64,000 nt of DNA. Source: BCD1 sp965230565 (GTDB lineage: Bacteria > Bacteroidota > Bacteroidia > Chitinophagales > Saprospiraceae). Positions 1-8,378 of this stretch are shown here, piece by piece. The notes beneath the pieces were generated by a model, which worked only from the letters and a program-made list of their open reading frames with translations, did not search any database and had not been told where the DNA came from. The position numbers were made by a program, and so were the translations under genes. The stretch lies in NCBI GenBank assembly GCA_965230565.1, contig CBDDLH010000016.1:1736001-1800000 (forward strand). Reading direction: 5' to 3'. Positions within the stretch are counted from its first letter, which is position 1. Every line of letters starts with the position of its first letter.

Positions 1-2000
1 CTCAACTTCAGGAATGAAATGGTCTGTGATGGCATATTCAACGCATCTGAAAGGATAGCTGATACTGTAAATGCCGGGTAGAAGAAAGAGTTGTTCTCCT
101 GCGGCAAAGTGGAAGACCAGTCATTTCTTGCCTGCAAGGTTGCATATAACCAGTCATTATATCCAAGATTCACGATACTGTAAACACCCAACAATCTTCT
201 GAGCGAGATCGCAGAAGCAGACGTTGGATTAACCGTAGAGTTGGACAATTGATAAAATCCGGGAATGGTCAGATCCGTCACATAAGTCGCCACATACTTG
301 GTATATCTCTCGTTGAAATTGGACCCCAAAGTGACATCCAAGCTGAAATTAGATCCAATCTCTGTATTGTAAGTCAATAACAAATCACCATTCAACTGAC
401 GACGGGAGAAATTATTCTCAGAGACTCTACCGACAACATCATTAGCGGATGAGTTGGGTGCCCCCGGGGTAATATTGGCCACATTACCGTAGTCAAAAAT
501 ATTAGAGTTGGAAAAGTCTCCACCTAACCTAAAAGAAGCTGTTAATTTTTCAGTGAAATTGTAGTTTGCATTGACATTTCCTCGAACGCGATTTTCGGAA
601 AATTCATTACCCTGATTGTTCAAAGTGAAATAAGGATTCTGCGCATACGGCGTGTAGAAATTATCCAGATTGTTGAATTTATTCTCCCAATCTGAATGAT
701 CCACGATGGAAATATCTCTTGGGAACTGGATCAGTTCCTGGAATAAAACTTTACCGGCCCCGGCATCATCTCCTTGTCCGGTGGCGATGGCTTTCTGTTC
801 TTTATTCATAAATTCAACAGAAGCTCCAACGTTGAATTTTTCATCTCCGAGTTCCCCCTTCAATCCAACAGTATTTCTCTTATAGGAGTCGGCATCCGTT
901 GGTACCACACCATCTTCCTGGGCATTGGAATAAGAAAGTCTGAAACTCGCAAATTCATTACCTCCGGCAACGGAAACAGAATTATTTACACCGTAACCTG
1001 TGTCATAGAAATCACGAAGGTTATTTTCCAGAGCAGAGAAAGGCTTCAATTGACGGGAGTTATCAACGGTATTTCCCCAAAGGCGAAGCTGATCGTCGGT
1101 TTTGGGTCCCCAACTACCATTTTCAATAGGGTCGAATAATCCGTTCCATCCTTGTCCAAAAGTGTTCTGCATGTGAGGCAGACGATTCACCTGTGAACGG
1201 GTGTAGGATCCGGAATAATCAACCGTTACCTTTTGGTTTCGCTTTCCGGACTTGGTGGTGATGATAATAGCTCCATTTGCCGCACGGGAACCATATAACG
1301 CCGTAGCAGCGGCTCCTTTCAGGACAGAAATACTTTCAATGTCATCAGGGTTGATATCATTGACCTGGTTACCAAAGTCCTGAGACCTGTTGAAGTCGTC
1401 CAGCGGATTCAACAGGGTGGTAATGGAAGTATTATTTCCATTGGAAGCAGGCACACCATCAATAACGACCAATGCCTGGTTGTTTCCGGTAACGGATCCA
1501 TAACCCCGAATAACGATTTCCGAACTACCTCCCGGCTGACTGTTGGTATTAACCGTCAAACCGGATACTTTTCCTGAAAGTGCGTCCACAAAACTGTTGT
1601 TTCTCGTTCTGGTGACGTCATCTCCATCGACCTGGGTTACCCCATAGCCAAGGGTTTTTTCTTCTTTTTCAATACCAAGAGCGGTGACAACTGCCGTCTG
1701 AAGGGTAATCCCTTCTGATAAAACGACATCGATCACATTGGAAGCACCAAGGGTTATTTCTTGTGGGTCAAATCCGGTGAAACTGAAAACGAGCACCTCT
1801 CTTCCTTCGGGAACGCTAAGGATATACTTTCCATCAAAATCGGTGATGGTCCCTGTAGAGGTACCTTTTACGAGTACACTTGCTCCGATAAGGGGTTCAC
1901 CATTGTCATCGGTTACCGACCCACTTATGGAACGTTGTGCAAAAGTTATCCCTATGGCAAAAAACACCATAGACACAACAAGTAAGGTTTTTTTCATCAT
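1..2000 (-). CDS. SusC/RagA-family TonB-linked outer membrane receptor, 5' part
   Basis: An open frame of about 666 codons runs off the left edge of the window, so the C-terminal barrel is missing. It starts MMKKTLLVVSMVFFAIGITFAQ, a clear signal peptide. A carboxypeptidase-like regulatory domain follows (around residues 23-100: SGSVTDDNGEPLIGASV and later FTGFDPQEI). The plug domain (around 115-230) contains VIRGYGS, VVIDGVPA and the family motif SVLKGAAATALYGSRAANG. The rest is barrel. SusC-type receptors import oligosaccharides, peptides or other polymers with TonB energy, usually with a SusD lipoprotein encoded just downstream. That partner would lie to the left of this window, so the substrate cannot be told. 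The start is one of two adjacent ATGs; no Shine-Dalgarno sequence is visible. Confidence 0.93.
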   Translation of the reverse strand, partial: MMKKTLLVVSMVFFAIGITFAQRSISGSVTDDNGEPLIGASVLVKGTSTGTITDFDGKYILSVPEGREVLVFSFTGFDPQEITLGASNVIDVVLSEGITLQTAVVTALGIEKEEKTLGYGVTQVDGDDVTRTRNNSFVDALSGKVSGLTVNTNSQPGGSSEIVIRGYGSVTGNNQALVVIDGVPASNGNNTSITTLLNPLDDFNRSQDFGNQVNDINPDDIESISVLKGAAATALYGSRAANGAIIITTKSGKRNQKVTVDYSGSYTRSQVNRLPHMQNTFGQGWNGLFDPIENGSWGPKTDDQLRLWGNTVDNSRQLKPFSALENNLRDFYDTGYGVNNSVSVAGGNEFASFRLSYSNAQEDGVVPTDADSYKRNTVGLKGELGDEKFNVGASVEFMNKEQKAIATGQGDDAGAGKVLFQELIQFPRDISIVDHSDWENKFNNLDNFYTPYAQNPYFTLNNQGNEFSENRVRGNVNANYNFTEKLTASFRLGGDFSNSNIFDYGNVANITPGAPNSSANDVVGRVSENNFSRRQLNGDLLLTYNTEIGSNFSLDVTLGSNFNERYTKYVATYVTDLTIPGFYQLSNSTVNPTSASAISLRRLLGVYSIVNLGYNDWLYATLQARNDWSSTLPQENNSFFYPAFTVSAILSDALNMPSQTISFLKL

Positions 2001-2164
2001 AACTTTAATAAAATTTAATTAACAATAGACATACTTTTTTCGTGAGCCTTCCCTTGGGAAAGCCTGCTTTTTTTTCATAACTAGTCCATTGTTTTAGCAG
2101 AGGTGACCACGAACCAGGCGCCTCTTTCAGCAGCATAAATTTTATGTGCGAATGATGATGATGT

Positions 2165-2187
2165 TTCCTGCAGTTCAACTGCAGGAA
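2165..2187. promoter_or_regulatory. Perfect 11-bp palindrome, possible operator
   Basis: The arms TTCCTGCAGTT and AACTGCAGGAA are exact reverse complements around a single C. The site lies 165 bp upstream of the SusC-type start and about 350 bp upstream of metK. A one-base centre suits a dimeric DNA-binding protein better than an RNA hairpin. No regulator gene is adjacent, so the function is inference. Confidence 0.4.
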
Positions 2188-2487
2188 GAAAACTTCCAGA
2201 ATATTTTTTTGAATGATATCTGCCCGGTGTTTGGGCAGTACAAGGTTAGTAGTTGGTGAATTGGAATATAATTATAAAGCGCGAAAAACATCCCAAGACC
2301 AAACAAAGGTAAACTGTTGATTTTCCGAATGACCTACACAGATGGGTAGTTTTTGGATATCCAGACTGCACCTCCTAAAATTACGGGTAAATTATTTTTT
2401 TCGGCTAATGCTAAAAATCCAAAAAATTAAGGTCTCTGGTATTTGTAAATTAGTTCAAACAGAGTGCTCTAAAATCCTAGAATTATC

Positions 2488-2495
2488 TAAATTTG
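2488..2495 (+). promoter_or_regulatory. Putative -7 element of metK (TAAATTTG)
   Basis: TAAATTTG matches the Bacteroidota -7 consensus TANNTTTG and ends 38 bp before the metK ATG. No convincing -33 TTG is seen at the usual distance, so only the -7 box is supported. Confidence 0.4.
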
Positions 2496-2533
2496 CAGCG
2501 ATTTAACATTTTTGATTTACAATACTTTAATAT

Positions 2534-3787
2534 ATGCCTTACCTCTTTACCTCGGAGTCAGTTTCCGAAGGCCATCCTGACAAAGTTTCCGATCAGATTT
2601 CAGATGCCCTTGTTGACCATTTTTTGGCTTTTGATCCAAGTTCAAAGGTAGCTTGTGAAACCCTCGTTACCACCGGCCAGGTAATCCTTGCAGGAGAAGT
2701 AAAATCCCAAACCTACCTAGATGTACAACAGATTGCCCGTGATGTGATCAACAGAATCGGCTATACTAAATCTGAATACATGTTCGAAGGGAATTCATGT
2801 GGAGTATTGTCCTCCATTCATGAACAATCTCCTGACATCAACCAGGGGGTTGAACGCGCCAACCCGGAAGACCAGGGTGCCGGCGACCAGGGTATGATGT
2901 TCGGATATGCCTCCAACGAAACAGAAACCTATATGCCTCTGGCACTTGACCTCTCACATAAAATTCTGAGAGTTCTGGCAGCCATTCGAAAAGAAGGCAA
3001 ACAAATGCAATACCTTCGTCCGGATTCAAAATCACAGGTGACCATCGAATATTCTGATGACAACAAACCTCAGAGGATCGACTCCATCGTCGTTTCCACA
3101 CAGCATGACGATTTTGATGAGGATGAGAAAATGCTGGCTAAAATCAAAGAGGACGTCATCAACATCGTAATCCCAAAAGTAAAGGCTTTGCTTACAGCAG
3201 ACCTTCAGCAACTTTTCACCGATGATATCATCTACCACGTGAACCCAACCGGTAAATTCGTTATCGGAGGGCCACACGGAGATACCGGACTTACAGGCCG
3301 CAAGATCATCGTCGACACTTATGGTGGAAAAGGAGCTCACGGTGGAGGTGCATTCTCAGGTAAAGATCCTTCAAAAGTGGACCGTTCCGCTGCATATGCA
3401 ACCCGCCACATTGCTAAAAACCTGGTTGCAGCAGGCGTTTGTGATGAAGTATTGGTACAGGTATCCTATGCTATTGGAGTAGCTAAACCTACCAATATTT
3501 ACATTCAAACATACGGTACTTCCAATGTCAACATGACAGATGGAGCAATCGCCGACAAAGTAATGGAAATCTTTGACATGCGTCCATACGCCATTGAACA
3601 GCGCCTTAAACTCCGTAACCCGATTTATTCAGAAACTGCGGCTTACGGTCACATGGGAAGAACTCCGGAAACAAAGACCGTTGAACTCGTCAATGGATCA
3701 GGAGAGAAGAAAATCCTGGAAGTGGAAACTTTCACCTGGGAAAAGCTGGACTTTGTTGATAAGGTCAAAGCAGCATTTAATTTATAA
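2534..3787 (+). CDS. metK: S-adenosylmethionine synthetase
   Basis: MetK makes S-adenosylmethionine from methionine and ATP in the cytoplasm, supplying most methylation reactions. The 417-residue protein has the family signatures: SEGHPDKVSDQISDA near residue 11, GAGDQGMMFGYA at 115-126, the P-loop-like GGPHGDTGLTGRK, and GGGAFSGKDPSKVDRSAAY. The length fits Bacteroidota members, which are slightly longer than the enterobacterial enzyme. The ATG gives the canonical N-terminus MPYLFTSESVSEGHPDK. The gene looks monocistronic, with its own terminator just downstream. The upstream region shows no SAM riboswitch that I can recognise. Confidence 0.97.
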   Translation: MPYLFTSESVSEGHPDKVSDQISDALVDHFLAFDPSSKVACETLVTTGQVILAGEVKSQTYLDVQQIARDVINRIGYTKSEYMFEGNSCGVLSSIHEQSPDINQGVERANPEDQGAGDQGMMFGYASNETETYMPLALDLSHKILRVLAAIRKEGKQMQYLRPDSKSQVTIEYSDDNKPQRIDSIVVSTQHDDFDEDEKMLAKIKEDVINIVIPKVKALLTADLQQLFTDDIIYHVNPTGKFVIGGPHGDTGLTGRKIIVDTYGGKGAHGGGAFSGKDPSKVDRSAAYATRHIAKNLVAAGVCDEVLVQVSYAIGVAKPTNIYIQTYGTSNVNMTDGAIADKVMEIFDMRPYAIEQRLKLRNPIYSETAAYGHMGRTPETKTVELVNGSGEKKILEVETFTWEKLDFVDKVKAAFNL

Positions 3788-3814
3788 TCAATATAAATTT
3801 CTAAGATTTTTTCT

Positions 3815-3848
3815 AAAAAGCTGGTTTTTACAAACCGGCTTTTTTTTA
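3815..3848 (+). terminator. Rho-independent terminator of metK
   Basis: AAAAAGCTGGTTT pairs with AAACCGGCTTTTT (one G-U wobble) around TTACA and is followed by a run of T. It begins about 28 bp after the metK stop. Confidence 0.85.
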
Positions 3849-4057
3849 TTTGTACCTAGCTGTGAAGTATAACCCTAATCTTATCAAAGTTTTTAAAAAA
3901 ATAACTAGTTAAGATAGATAATAGAGATTTTAGCTGAAGGTGAGGCTTTTCTCAACCTGCCTTTGCCGGCAGACAGGTGAAACATTCGGTTAAAAGGTAA
4001 TTTTTTAACCAGTTAAGCTATATTAAAACAACTTCATCATTTAAAAAATATTTTCAA

Positions 4058-6097
4058 ATGAAAACAAAGATCCTGCTGCTGTCTGCAGTTTTCCTTTTTA
4101 TTTTCTCAAATGTAATTTTTAGCCAGAAAGTCAAGTATGGAAAAATCGACAAGTCAGATCTCGAAATGACCTCTTATGCACCTGACCCTGAAGCTGATGC
4201 TGTTATTTTGTATGACAGCAAAAAGGTAGAATTCATTTATAACAACGACAAAGGATTCCAATTTCAGAAGGTTCGTCACATCCGCATAAAGGTTTTCAAT
4301 AAATCCGGATTTGACTATGCAGATTTTCCGATTACCCTGTACCAATCAAGTGGTAGTTTTGAGCATTTGACAGCCTTCAAAGCACAAACCAATAACCTTG
4401 TTGATGGCAAGGTGGAAAAATCAAAGTTATCAAATAAGGACACCTATAAGGAAGAAGTAAATAAATACAGTACCCGAATCAAATACGCGATGCCAAATCT
4501 ACAGGAAGGATCGGTGGTTGATATCACTTATTCTATTCGATCGGATTTTCTGTATGAATTAACTGATTGGAAATATCAGTTCGAAATCCCTGTAGTTCAA
4601 AGTGATTTTTTCGCGGAAATTCCGGAATACTTCATTTACAAAACTGCTTACCAGGGTTATGAAAGAAGCGCTATTACTAAAAACAAAACAGCTTTTGGCA
4701 GACAAACCATTCATTACCGGGTAAGCAATTCTCCTGGTCAACTACCCGGAAGGTCGGCAAGCGGAACGCAGGAGATTAAAACCAAAATTTATGACTGGTC
4801 TGCAGTAAACGTTCCGGCCTTCAAAGCAGAACCCTACATGGCAGCCTCTTCGAATTATATTTCTAAAGTGAGCTTCGAACTATCAGGAACGAATTTTCCT
4901 TCTTCTGTACAAACTGATTACAGTAGAACCTGGGAAAATATTCGCCAAACCTTGATGAAAGACAGTGATTTCGGAGGACGCCTAAACCGGAAAGGAGCTA
5001 TAAAAAAAATGGTCGAAGAAATTACTTCCGGGATGGAAACACCCCATCAAAAAATAGAAGTTCTCTACCAATTTGTTCAAAATGGATTTAATTGGAACGG
5101 CAATTTTGCCCATTACCCAAGAAGTACCACCAGAGAGATCCTGGAGTCCAGAAATGGTTATTCATCCGATCTTAACTTTTTACTTTTACAAATGCTACGA
5201 GTGGCCGAAATAGAAGCCTATCCCTTATCCATCAGTACCCGCAGCAATGGATTTATAAACCCGGTAGTCCCGCAGTTATCTGATTTCAACCATGTAGTGG
5301 CTGTAGCCAAAATAGGTGATCAGTATATCCTCATGGATGCAACGGGGTCGCATAACCCTCCTGGCCTTTTACCGAGATACGACTTGAATCAACAAGGAAG
5401 ATTATTCACTGAAACTCATTCAGACTGGGTCAGCCTCGTTCCAAACAAAGGATTCAAAACAGCCATTCAGGCCAAACTCACCCTTGATCAGGATGGCATG
5501 TTAACTGGGACGCTAAATTTATTATTGTCTGATTATGCCGCATTGGACTTCAGAAACAGGTTATCCTCAGGCAATGAAGAAGAAACCATTGCGTTTCTCA
5601 GCCAGGATGAGCAGGAACAGGAAGAAGGTCTGGAAATAATTTCAACCAATCTGAAAAATGTCGAAGACCTAAGTCATAAAGTCACTGCCTCCTATGAAGT
5701 GAATATCAATGATAAAGTAATTCAAAATGGTGATCTTCTTTACCTGGACCCTATGTTATATTTTGATATTGGAGAAAACCCTTTCACCTCCGAAACCAGA
5801 AAATTCCCTATAGATCTAAGTACCCCAATGGAGGAAATGTATATACTACAACTCACCTTGCCGGAAGGGTATATCATTGACGAATTGCCTGAAAATATTG
5901 CTTTTTCATTACCTGACGGAGCAGGAAGATTTGCTTATGAATTCAGGAAGGTAAATGACCAAATGTTGCAATTAACCAACAGAACTACCATCAAAAAGAC
6001 CTTCTATCTTCCGGAAGATTATGCGCCTTTAAGAGAGTTTTTTAATCTGATTATTGAAAAACAAGGTGCCCAGGTAGTCATGAAGAGGGTTGAATAG
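4058..6097 (+). CDS. DUF3857 / transglutaminase-like secreted protein with catalytic Cys replaced by Ser
   Basis: A 679-residue exported protein with signal peptide MKTKILLLSAVFLFIFSNVIFSQ. The order is an N-terminal DUF3857 beta domain (about 45-260), a transglutaminase-like core (about 310-430) and a DUF3858-like C-terminal beta domain. In active members the core reads G-D-C-K-D; here it reads GYSSD (367-371), with Ser369 at the cysteine position. The other two triad positions look kept (His412 in FNHVV, Asp427 in LMDATG). It therefore probably binds rather than cross-links or cleaves. As I recall, many Bacteroidota paralogues share this loss. The role is unknown. A strong hairpin follows the stop codon, so it is probably a single-gene unit. 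Confidence 0.85.
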   Translation: MKTKILLLSAVFLFIFSNVIFSQKVKYGKIDKSDLEMTSYAPDPEADAVILYDSKKVEFIYNNDKGFQFQKVRHIRIKVFNKSGFDYADFPITLYQSSGSFEHLTAFKAQTNNLVDGKVEKSKLSNKDTYKEEVNKYSTRIKYAMPNLQEGSVVDITYSIRSDFLYELTDWKYQFEIPVVQSDFFAEIPEYFIYKTAYQGYERSAITKNKTAFGRQTIHYRVSNSPGQLPGRSASGTQEIKTKIYDWSAVNVPAFKAEPYMAASSNYISKVSFELSGTNFPSSVQTDYSRTWENIRQTLMKDSDFGGRLNRKGAIKKMVEEITSGMETPHQKIEVLYQFVQNGFNWNGNFAHYPRSTTREILESRNGYSSDLNFLLLQMLRVAEIEAYPLSISTRSNGFINPVVPQLSDFNHVVAVAKIGDQYILMDATGSHNPPGLLPRYDLNQQGRLFTETHSDWVSLVPNKGFKTAIQAKLTLDQDGMLTGTLNLLLSDYAALDFRNRLSSGNEEETIAFLSQDEQEQEEGLEIISTNLKNVEDLSHKVTASYEVNINDKVIQNGDLLYLDPMLYFDIGENPFTSETRKFPIDLSTPMEEMYILQLTLPEGYIIDELPENIAFSLPDGAGRFAYEFRKVNDQMLQLTNRTTIKKTFYLPEDYAPLREFFNLIIEKQGAQVVMKRVE

Positions 6098-6130
6098 GCA
6101 TTTAGAAATGTCACAAAATTGTCAAAATTG

Positions 6131-6161
6131 AGCTAAAGAAGGGTATATCCCTTCTTTGGCT
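6131..6161 (+). terminator. Long hairpin, likely terminator of the DUF3857 gene
   Basis: AGCTAAAGAAGGG (6131-6143) and CCCTTCTTTGGCT (6149-6161) form a 13-bp stem with one wobble around TATAT. There is no strict U run after it. Confidence 0.6.
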
Positions 6162-6193
6162 CAACTCAACTATTCCATTTTTGGTTTGTTTTC

Positions 6194-6201
6194 TAATTTT
6201 G
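6194..6201 (+). promoter_or_regulatory. Putative -7 element (TAATTTTG) of the small membrane protein gene
   Basis: TAATTTTG fits TANNTTTG and ends 29 bp before the ATG at 6231. It lies downstream of the preceding hairpin, which supports an independent transcript starting near 6208. Confidence 0.45.
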
Positions 6202-6230
6202 TAAGACTAATCAAACTGAAAAGCAAGACC

Positions 6231-6365
6231 ATGGAGAAAGAGCAAAAACAAGGAATGATAAACTGGCTTAAAAAGCTGGGCGTAGCCGGTTTTTTATTTT
6301 TCTTTATCAAAGGCCTTGTTTGGCTCGCAGTGCTTTTTGGCGTAGGTCAATGCGCAATGGGATAA
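6231..6365 (+). CDS. Small single-span membrane protein
   Basis: A 44-residue protein starting MEKEQKQGMINWLKKLGV, followed by a hydrophobic stretch (about residues 15-38, containing GFLFFFIKGLVWLAVLF). Similar small proteins with a K-K-L-G-V/L-A-G-F-L-F-F core recur in Bacteroidota and are often mislabelled as alanyl-tRNA synthetase. An upstream in-frame ATG at 6156 overlaps the preceding hairpin and the predicted -7 box, so 6231 is the better start. Function unknown; probably a membrane-inserted or assembly-related peptide. Confidence 0.6.
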   Translation: MEKEQKQGMINWLKKLGVAGFLFFFIKGLVWLAVLFGVGQCAMG

Positions 6366-6367
6366 AA

Positions 6368-8005
6368 TCAACCACTCAATAGTCCAAACAGCAGTTGGAC
6401 GAAAATCACTTTAAAGATCAGAGAAACCGGCAGGATCAGGGTAAATCCCAGGATCGGCAATTTATTCTGAGTTTTGTCCAGGGCAAAATCCAGGATAGCG
6501 GGCTGTGTTGCTACCATGCCTAGCAGAATACTGAATGGGATTCTCAATAATTTGTAGCCGACCACAAGGGTGACGATAGCTGTGAAAAAACTGATGATGC
6601 CCCCAGCCAAAATGATAAATCCTCCTCCCCCACCGGAAATGGTACTGACAAAAGTATGACCTGAATTCACACCAATACCTGCCAACATCAACATAAGTCC
6701 AATTTGCCGGAGGGTAAGATTTGCACTGTACGGCAAGGTCCAAACAATTGGCCCTGTACGTCTCAATGCACCAAGGATCAATGCCACCAGGATTACTCCG
6801 CCTGCGAAACCGAATTTGAGCGTTACATCTCCGGGCAGCTGAATACTGATCATGCCGAACAATAATCCAAGGGCCATTCCCAGCCCAAAAGACAGAAGAT
6901 TGATTTTCGAAAGGCCTTCAAAAGAATCCCCAAAGAATTCAGCAATTTTATCTACATCACTCCTCCTCGCTACAAACAACACCTGATCGCCTAATTCCAG
7001 CACCGTATTTCCGCCGGCAAGCAAATCGATATCTCCACGGCGAATAGTGGCTACCATTGCCGGGAATTTCTCCTGTAAATTCAATGCAGCCAGTCGCTGT
7101 CCTGCTATTTTTGGATTGGATATAAAAATTCGCTTAGTTACATATTCTGAAAGGTGTTCTGGCATATCATAAGGGAGAACCTCCCCTAATGATTCAGCAA
7201 CTTTATAAACCTCTGCTTTGTCCCCAACCACAACAACTTTATCCTGAAGATCGAATTTTGAATCCCAATTGGTCAACTCAAATGTTTTGCCTCGTTGTAC
7301 CCTTCCAAACACGATCTTCCATTTGGTCTCCCGTTTCATGTCCCGAATGGTTACCCCTGCAAATTCAGAGTTCGTGATCACCACCGTTTTTTTGATGATC
7401 TCCTGCTTTACCGGATAATCGTGCTTCAACTCTTCCTCCTCCTTTTTCAAATTTATCTTGAAAACCTTACTCACCAGCTGAATGGCAACAATAGCTCCAA
7501 TGAGTCCCATCGGATAAGTAAGTGAATAACCTACTACCGCTTGATTTCCCATTTCAAGGACAGCTTCCTCGGTTACCCCGGTATTACTGATTACATCCAG
7601 CAAACCTGCCAAAGCAGGAGTATTGGTTGTACTCCCTGCAAAGATTCCGGAGGTAGTGGTAGCGGAAAAATCCAGGAGAAAATGCAATCCCAGAGCAATG
7701 CCCGCTGATAAAGCAATCATCACCACCACAAAGAAAATATCCCTGAGTCCTTTTTGTCGAAAACTTTCAAAAAAACTGGGCCCGCTGGACAGTCCAATAG
7801 AATAAACGAACATCGAAAGTCCCAGAAAAATAATAGACTCGTCTATATGCAGATCCTGGCTTAACCCACCGAAAAACAAGCCGACGAATAAAACGGCTGC
7901 CACCCCAAATTTCGTCCCGCGAAACTTGATGGTGCCAAGTCCGTATCCTATTCCGGCTACGACAAATAACAATAAAATCGGGTTTTCGATTAAAACCTGG
8001 ATCAT
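6368..8005 (-). CDS. AspT/YidE-type aspartate:alanine exchanger family transporter with RCK_C domains
   Basis: A 545-residue inner-membrane protein of the AAE/AspT-YidE-YbjL antiporter family. It has about five N-terminal membrane segments (from MIQVLIENPILLLFVVAGIG), two cytoplasmic TrkA-C (RCK_C) domains at about 200-370 (GVTIRDMKRETKW; ELGDQVLFVARRSDV), and a second membrane block from about 375 to the end. The duplicated membrane halves and the motifs GLSSGPSFF and AGIGVNSGHTF fit the family. AspT exchanges aspartate for alanine, but most bacterial relatives have no known substrate. The RCK domains suggest gating by a nucleotide or other ligand. The gene is convergent with the preceding small gene and looks like a single unit. 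Confidence 0.9.
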   Translation of the reverse strand: MIQVLIENPILLLFVVAGIGYGLGTIKFRGTKFGVAAVLFVGLFFGGLSQDLHIDESIIFLGLSMFVYSIGLSSGPSFFESFRQKGLRDIFFVVVMIALSAGIALGLHFLLDFSATTTSGIFAGSTTNTPALAGLLDVISNTGVTEEAVLEMGNQAVVGYSLTYPMGLIGAIVAIQLVSKVFKINLKKEEEELKHDYPVKQEIIKKTVVITNSEFAGVTIRDMKRETKWKIVFGRVQRGKTFELTNWDSKFDLQDKVVVVGDKAEVYKVAESLGEVLPYDMPEHLSEYVTKRIFISNPKIAGQRLAALNLQEKFPAMVATIRRGDIDLLAGGNTVLELGDQVLFVARRSDVDKIAEFFGDSFEGLSKINLLSFGLGMALGLLFGMISIQLPGDVTLKFGFAGGVILVALILGALRRTGPIVWTLPYSANLTLRQIGLMLMLAGIGVNSGHTFVSTISGGGGGFIILAGGIISFFTAIVTLVVGYKLLRIPFSILLGMVATQPAILDFALDKTQNKLPILGFTLILPVSLIFKVIFVQLLFGLLSG

Positions 8006-8378
8006 GAAGTCTTGTTTTTGAGCACATTTAAACTTTTAGTTGTTGAAAATCAACATCTTATCCCAAACAGAATTGCAGCCGGTACCGGAAAATTGGATAG
8101 TTGGAAAACTGGATAAATTAAATCAGTCATCCATTCTTCCATTTCATCCATTCTTCCTCTCGAAATGGAATAACATTCTTTGGGTTAAAAAATTCTCAAA
8201 TAAAATTTATAAAGATACTCTTATGTCTGTTCTTGGTCAATTAAGCCGCAAATATTGGACATTTCTTCAGAGAAATGCAAGTTTTTCGCAAGTTGTACGG
8301 CATTTTACCACGATAAAACCGTTTATCTTTACAGCCCGTTAAATTAATCAACATAATGGGGTTAAATTTTTAGATCTA
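8006..8378. other. Divergent intergenic region with octamer-type tandem repeats
   Basis: No convincing gene. It holds a dyad TGTTGA-AAA-TCAACA (8041-8055), two short tandem arrays (8087-8118 and 8127-8160), a CATTTCT/AGAAATG hairpin with a 4-nt loop (8260-8277) and a -7-like TATCTTTA (8324-8331) ahead of the protease gene. A 100-codon frame across it has no recognisable features. Confidence 0.55.
8087..8160. repeat. Two short 8-nt-period tandem arrays
   Basis: 8087-8118 reads GGAAAATT, GGATAGTT, GGAAAACT, GGATAAAT, four 8-nt units. 8127-8160 holds two 17-nt copies of TCATCCATTCTTCC plus three variable bases. The second array has the pyrimidine-rich character of the first array's complement. 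Confidence 0.7.

Larger units (their letters stand above)
2001..2533. other. Divergent intergenic region between the SusC gene and metK
   Basis: No gene is seen here. The region must hold the promoters of the divergent SusC-type gene and metK. It contains a perfect 11-bp palindrome (2165-2187), a 6-bp hairpin CTGCCC/GGGCAG (2220-2238) and a TANNTTTG element in front of metK (2488-2495). The remainder is AT-rich. Confidence 0.6.

Noticed and set aside
2430..2533. SAM riboswitch upstream of metK
   Set aside because: No recognisable SAM-I or SAM-II core; only a short AT-rich leader with a -7 box.
8040..8342. 100-codon plus-strand frame between the exchanger and the protease gene
   Set aside because: It runs through the tandem arrays and the predicted promoter of the protease gene, and its product shows no domain, signal or sensible composition.
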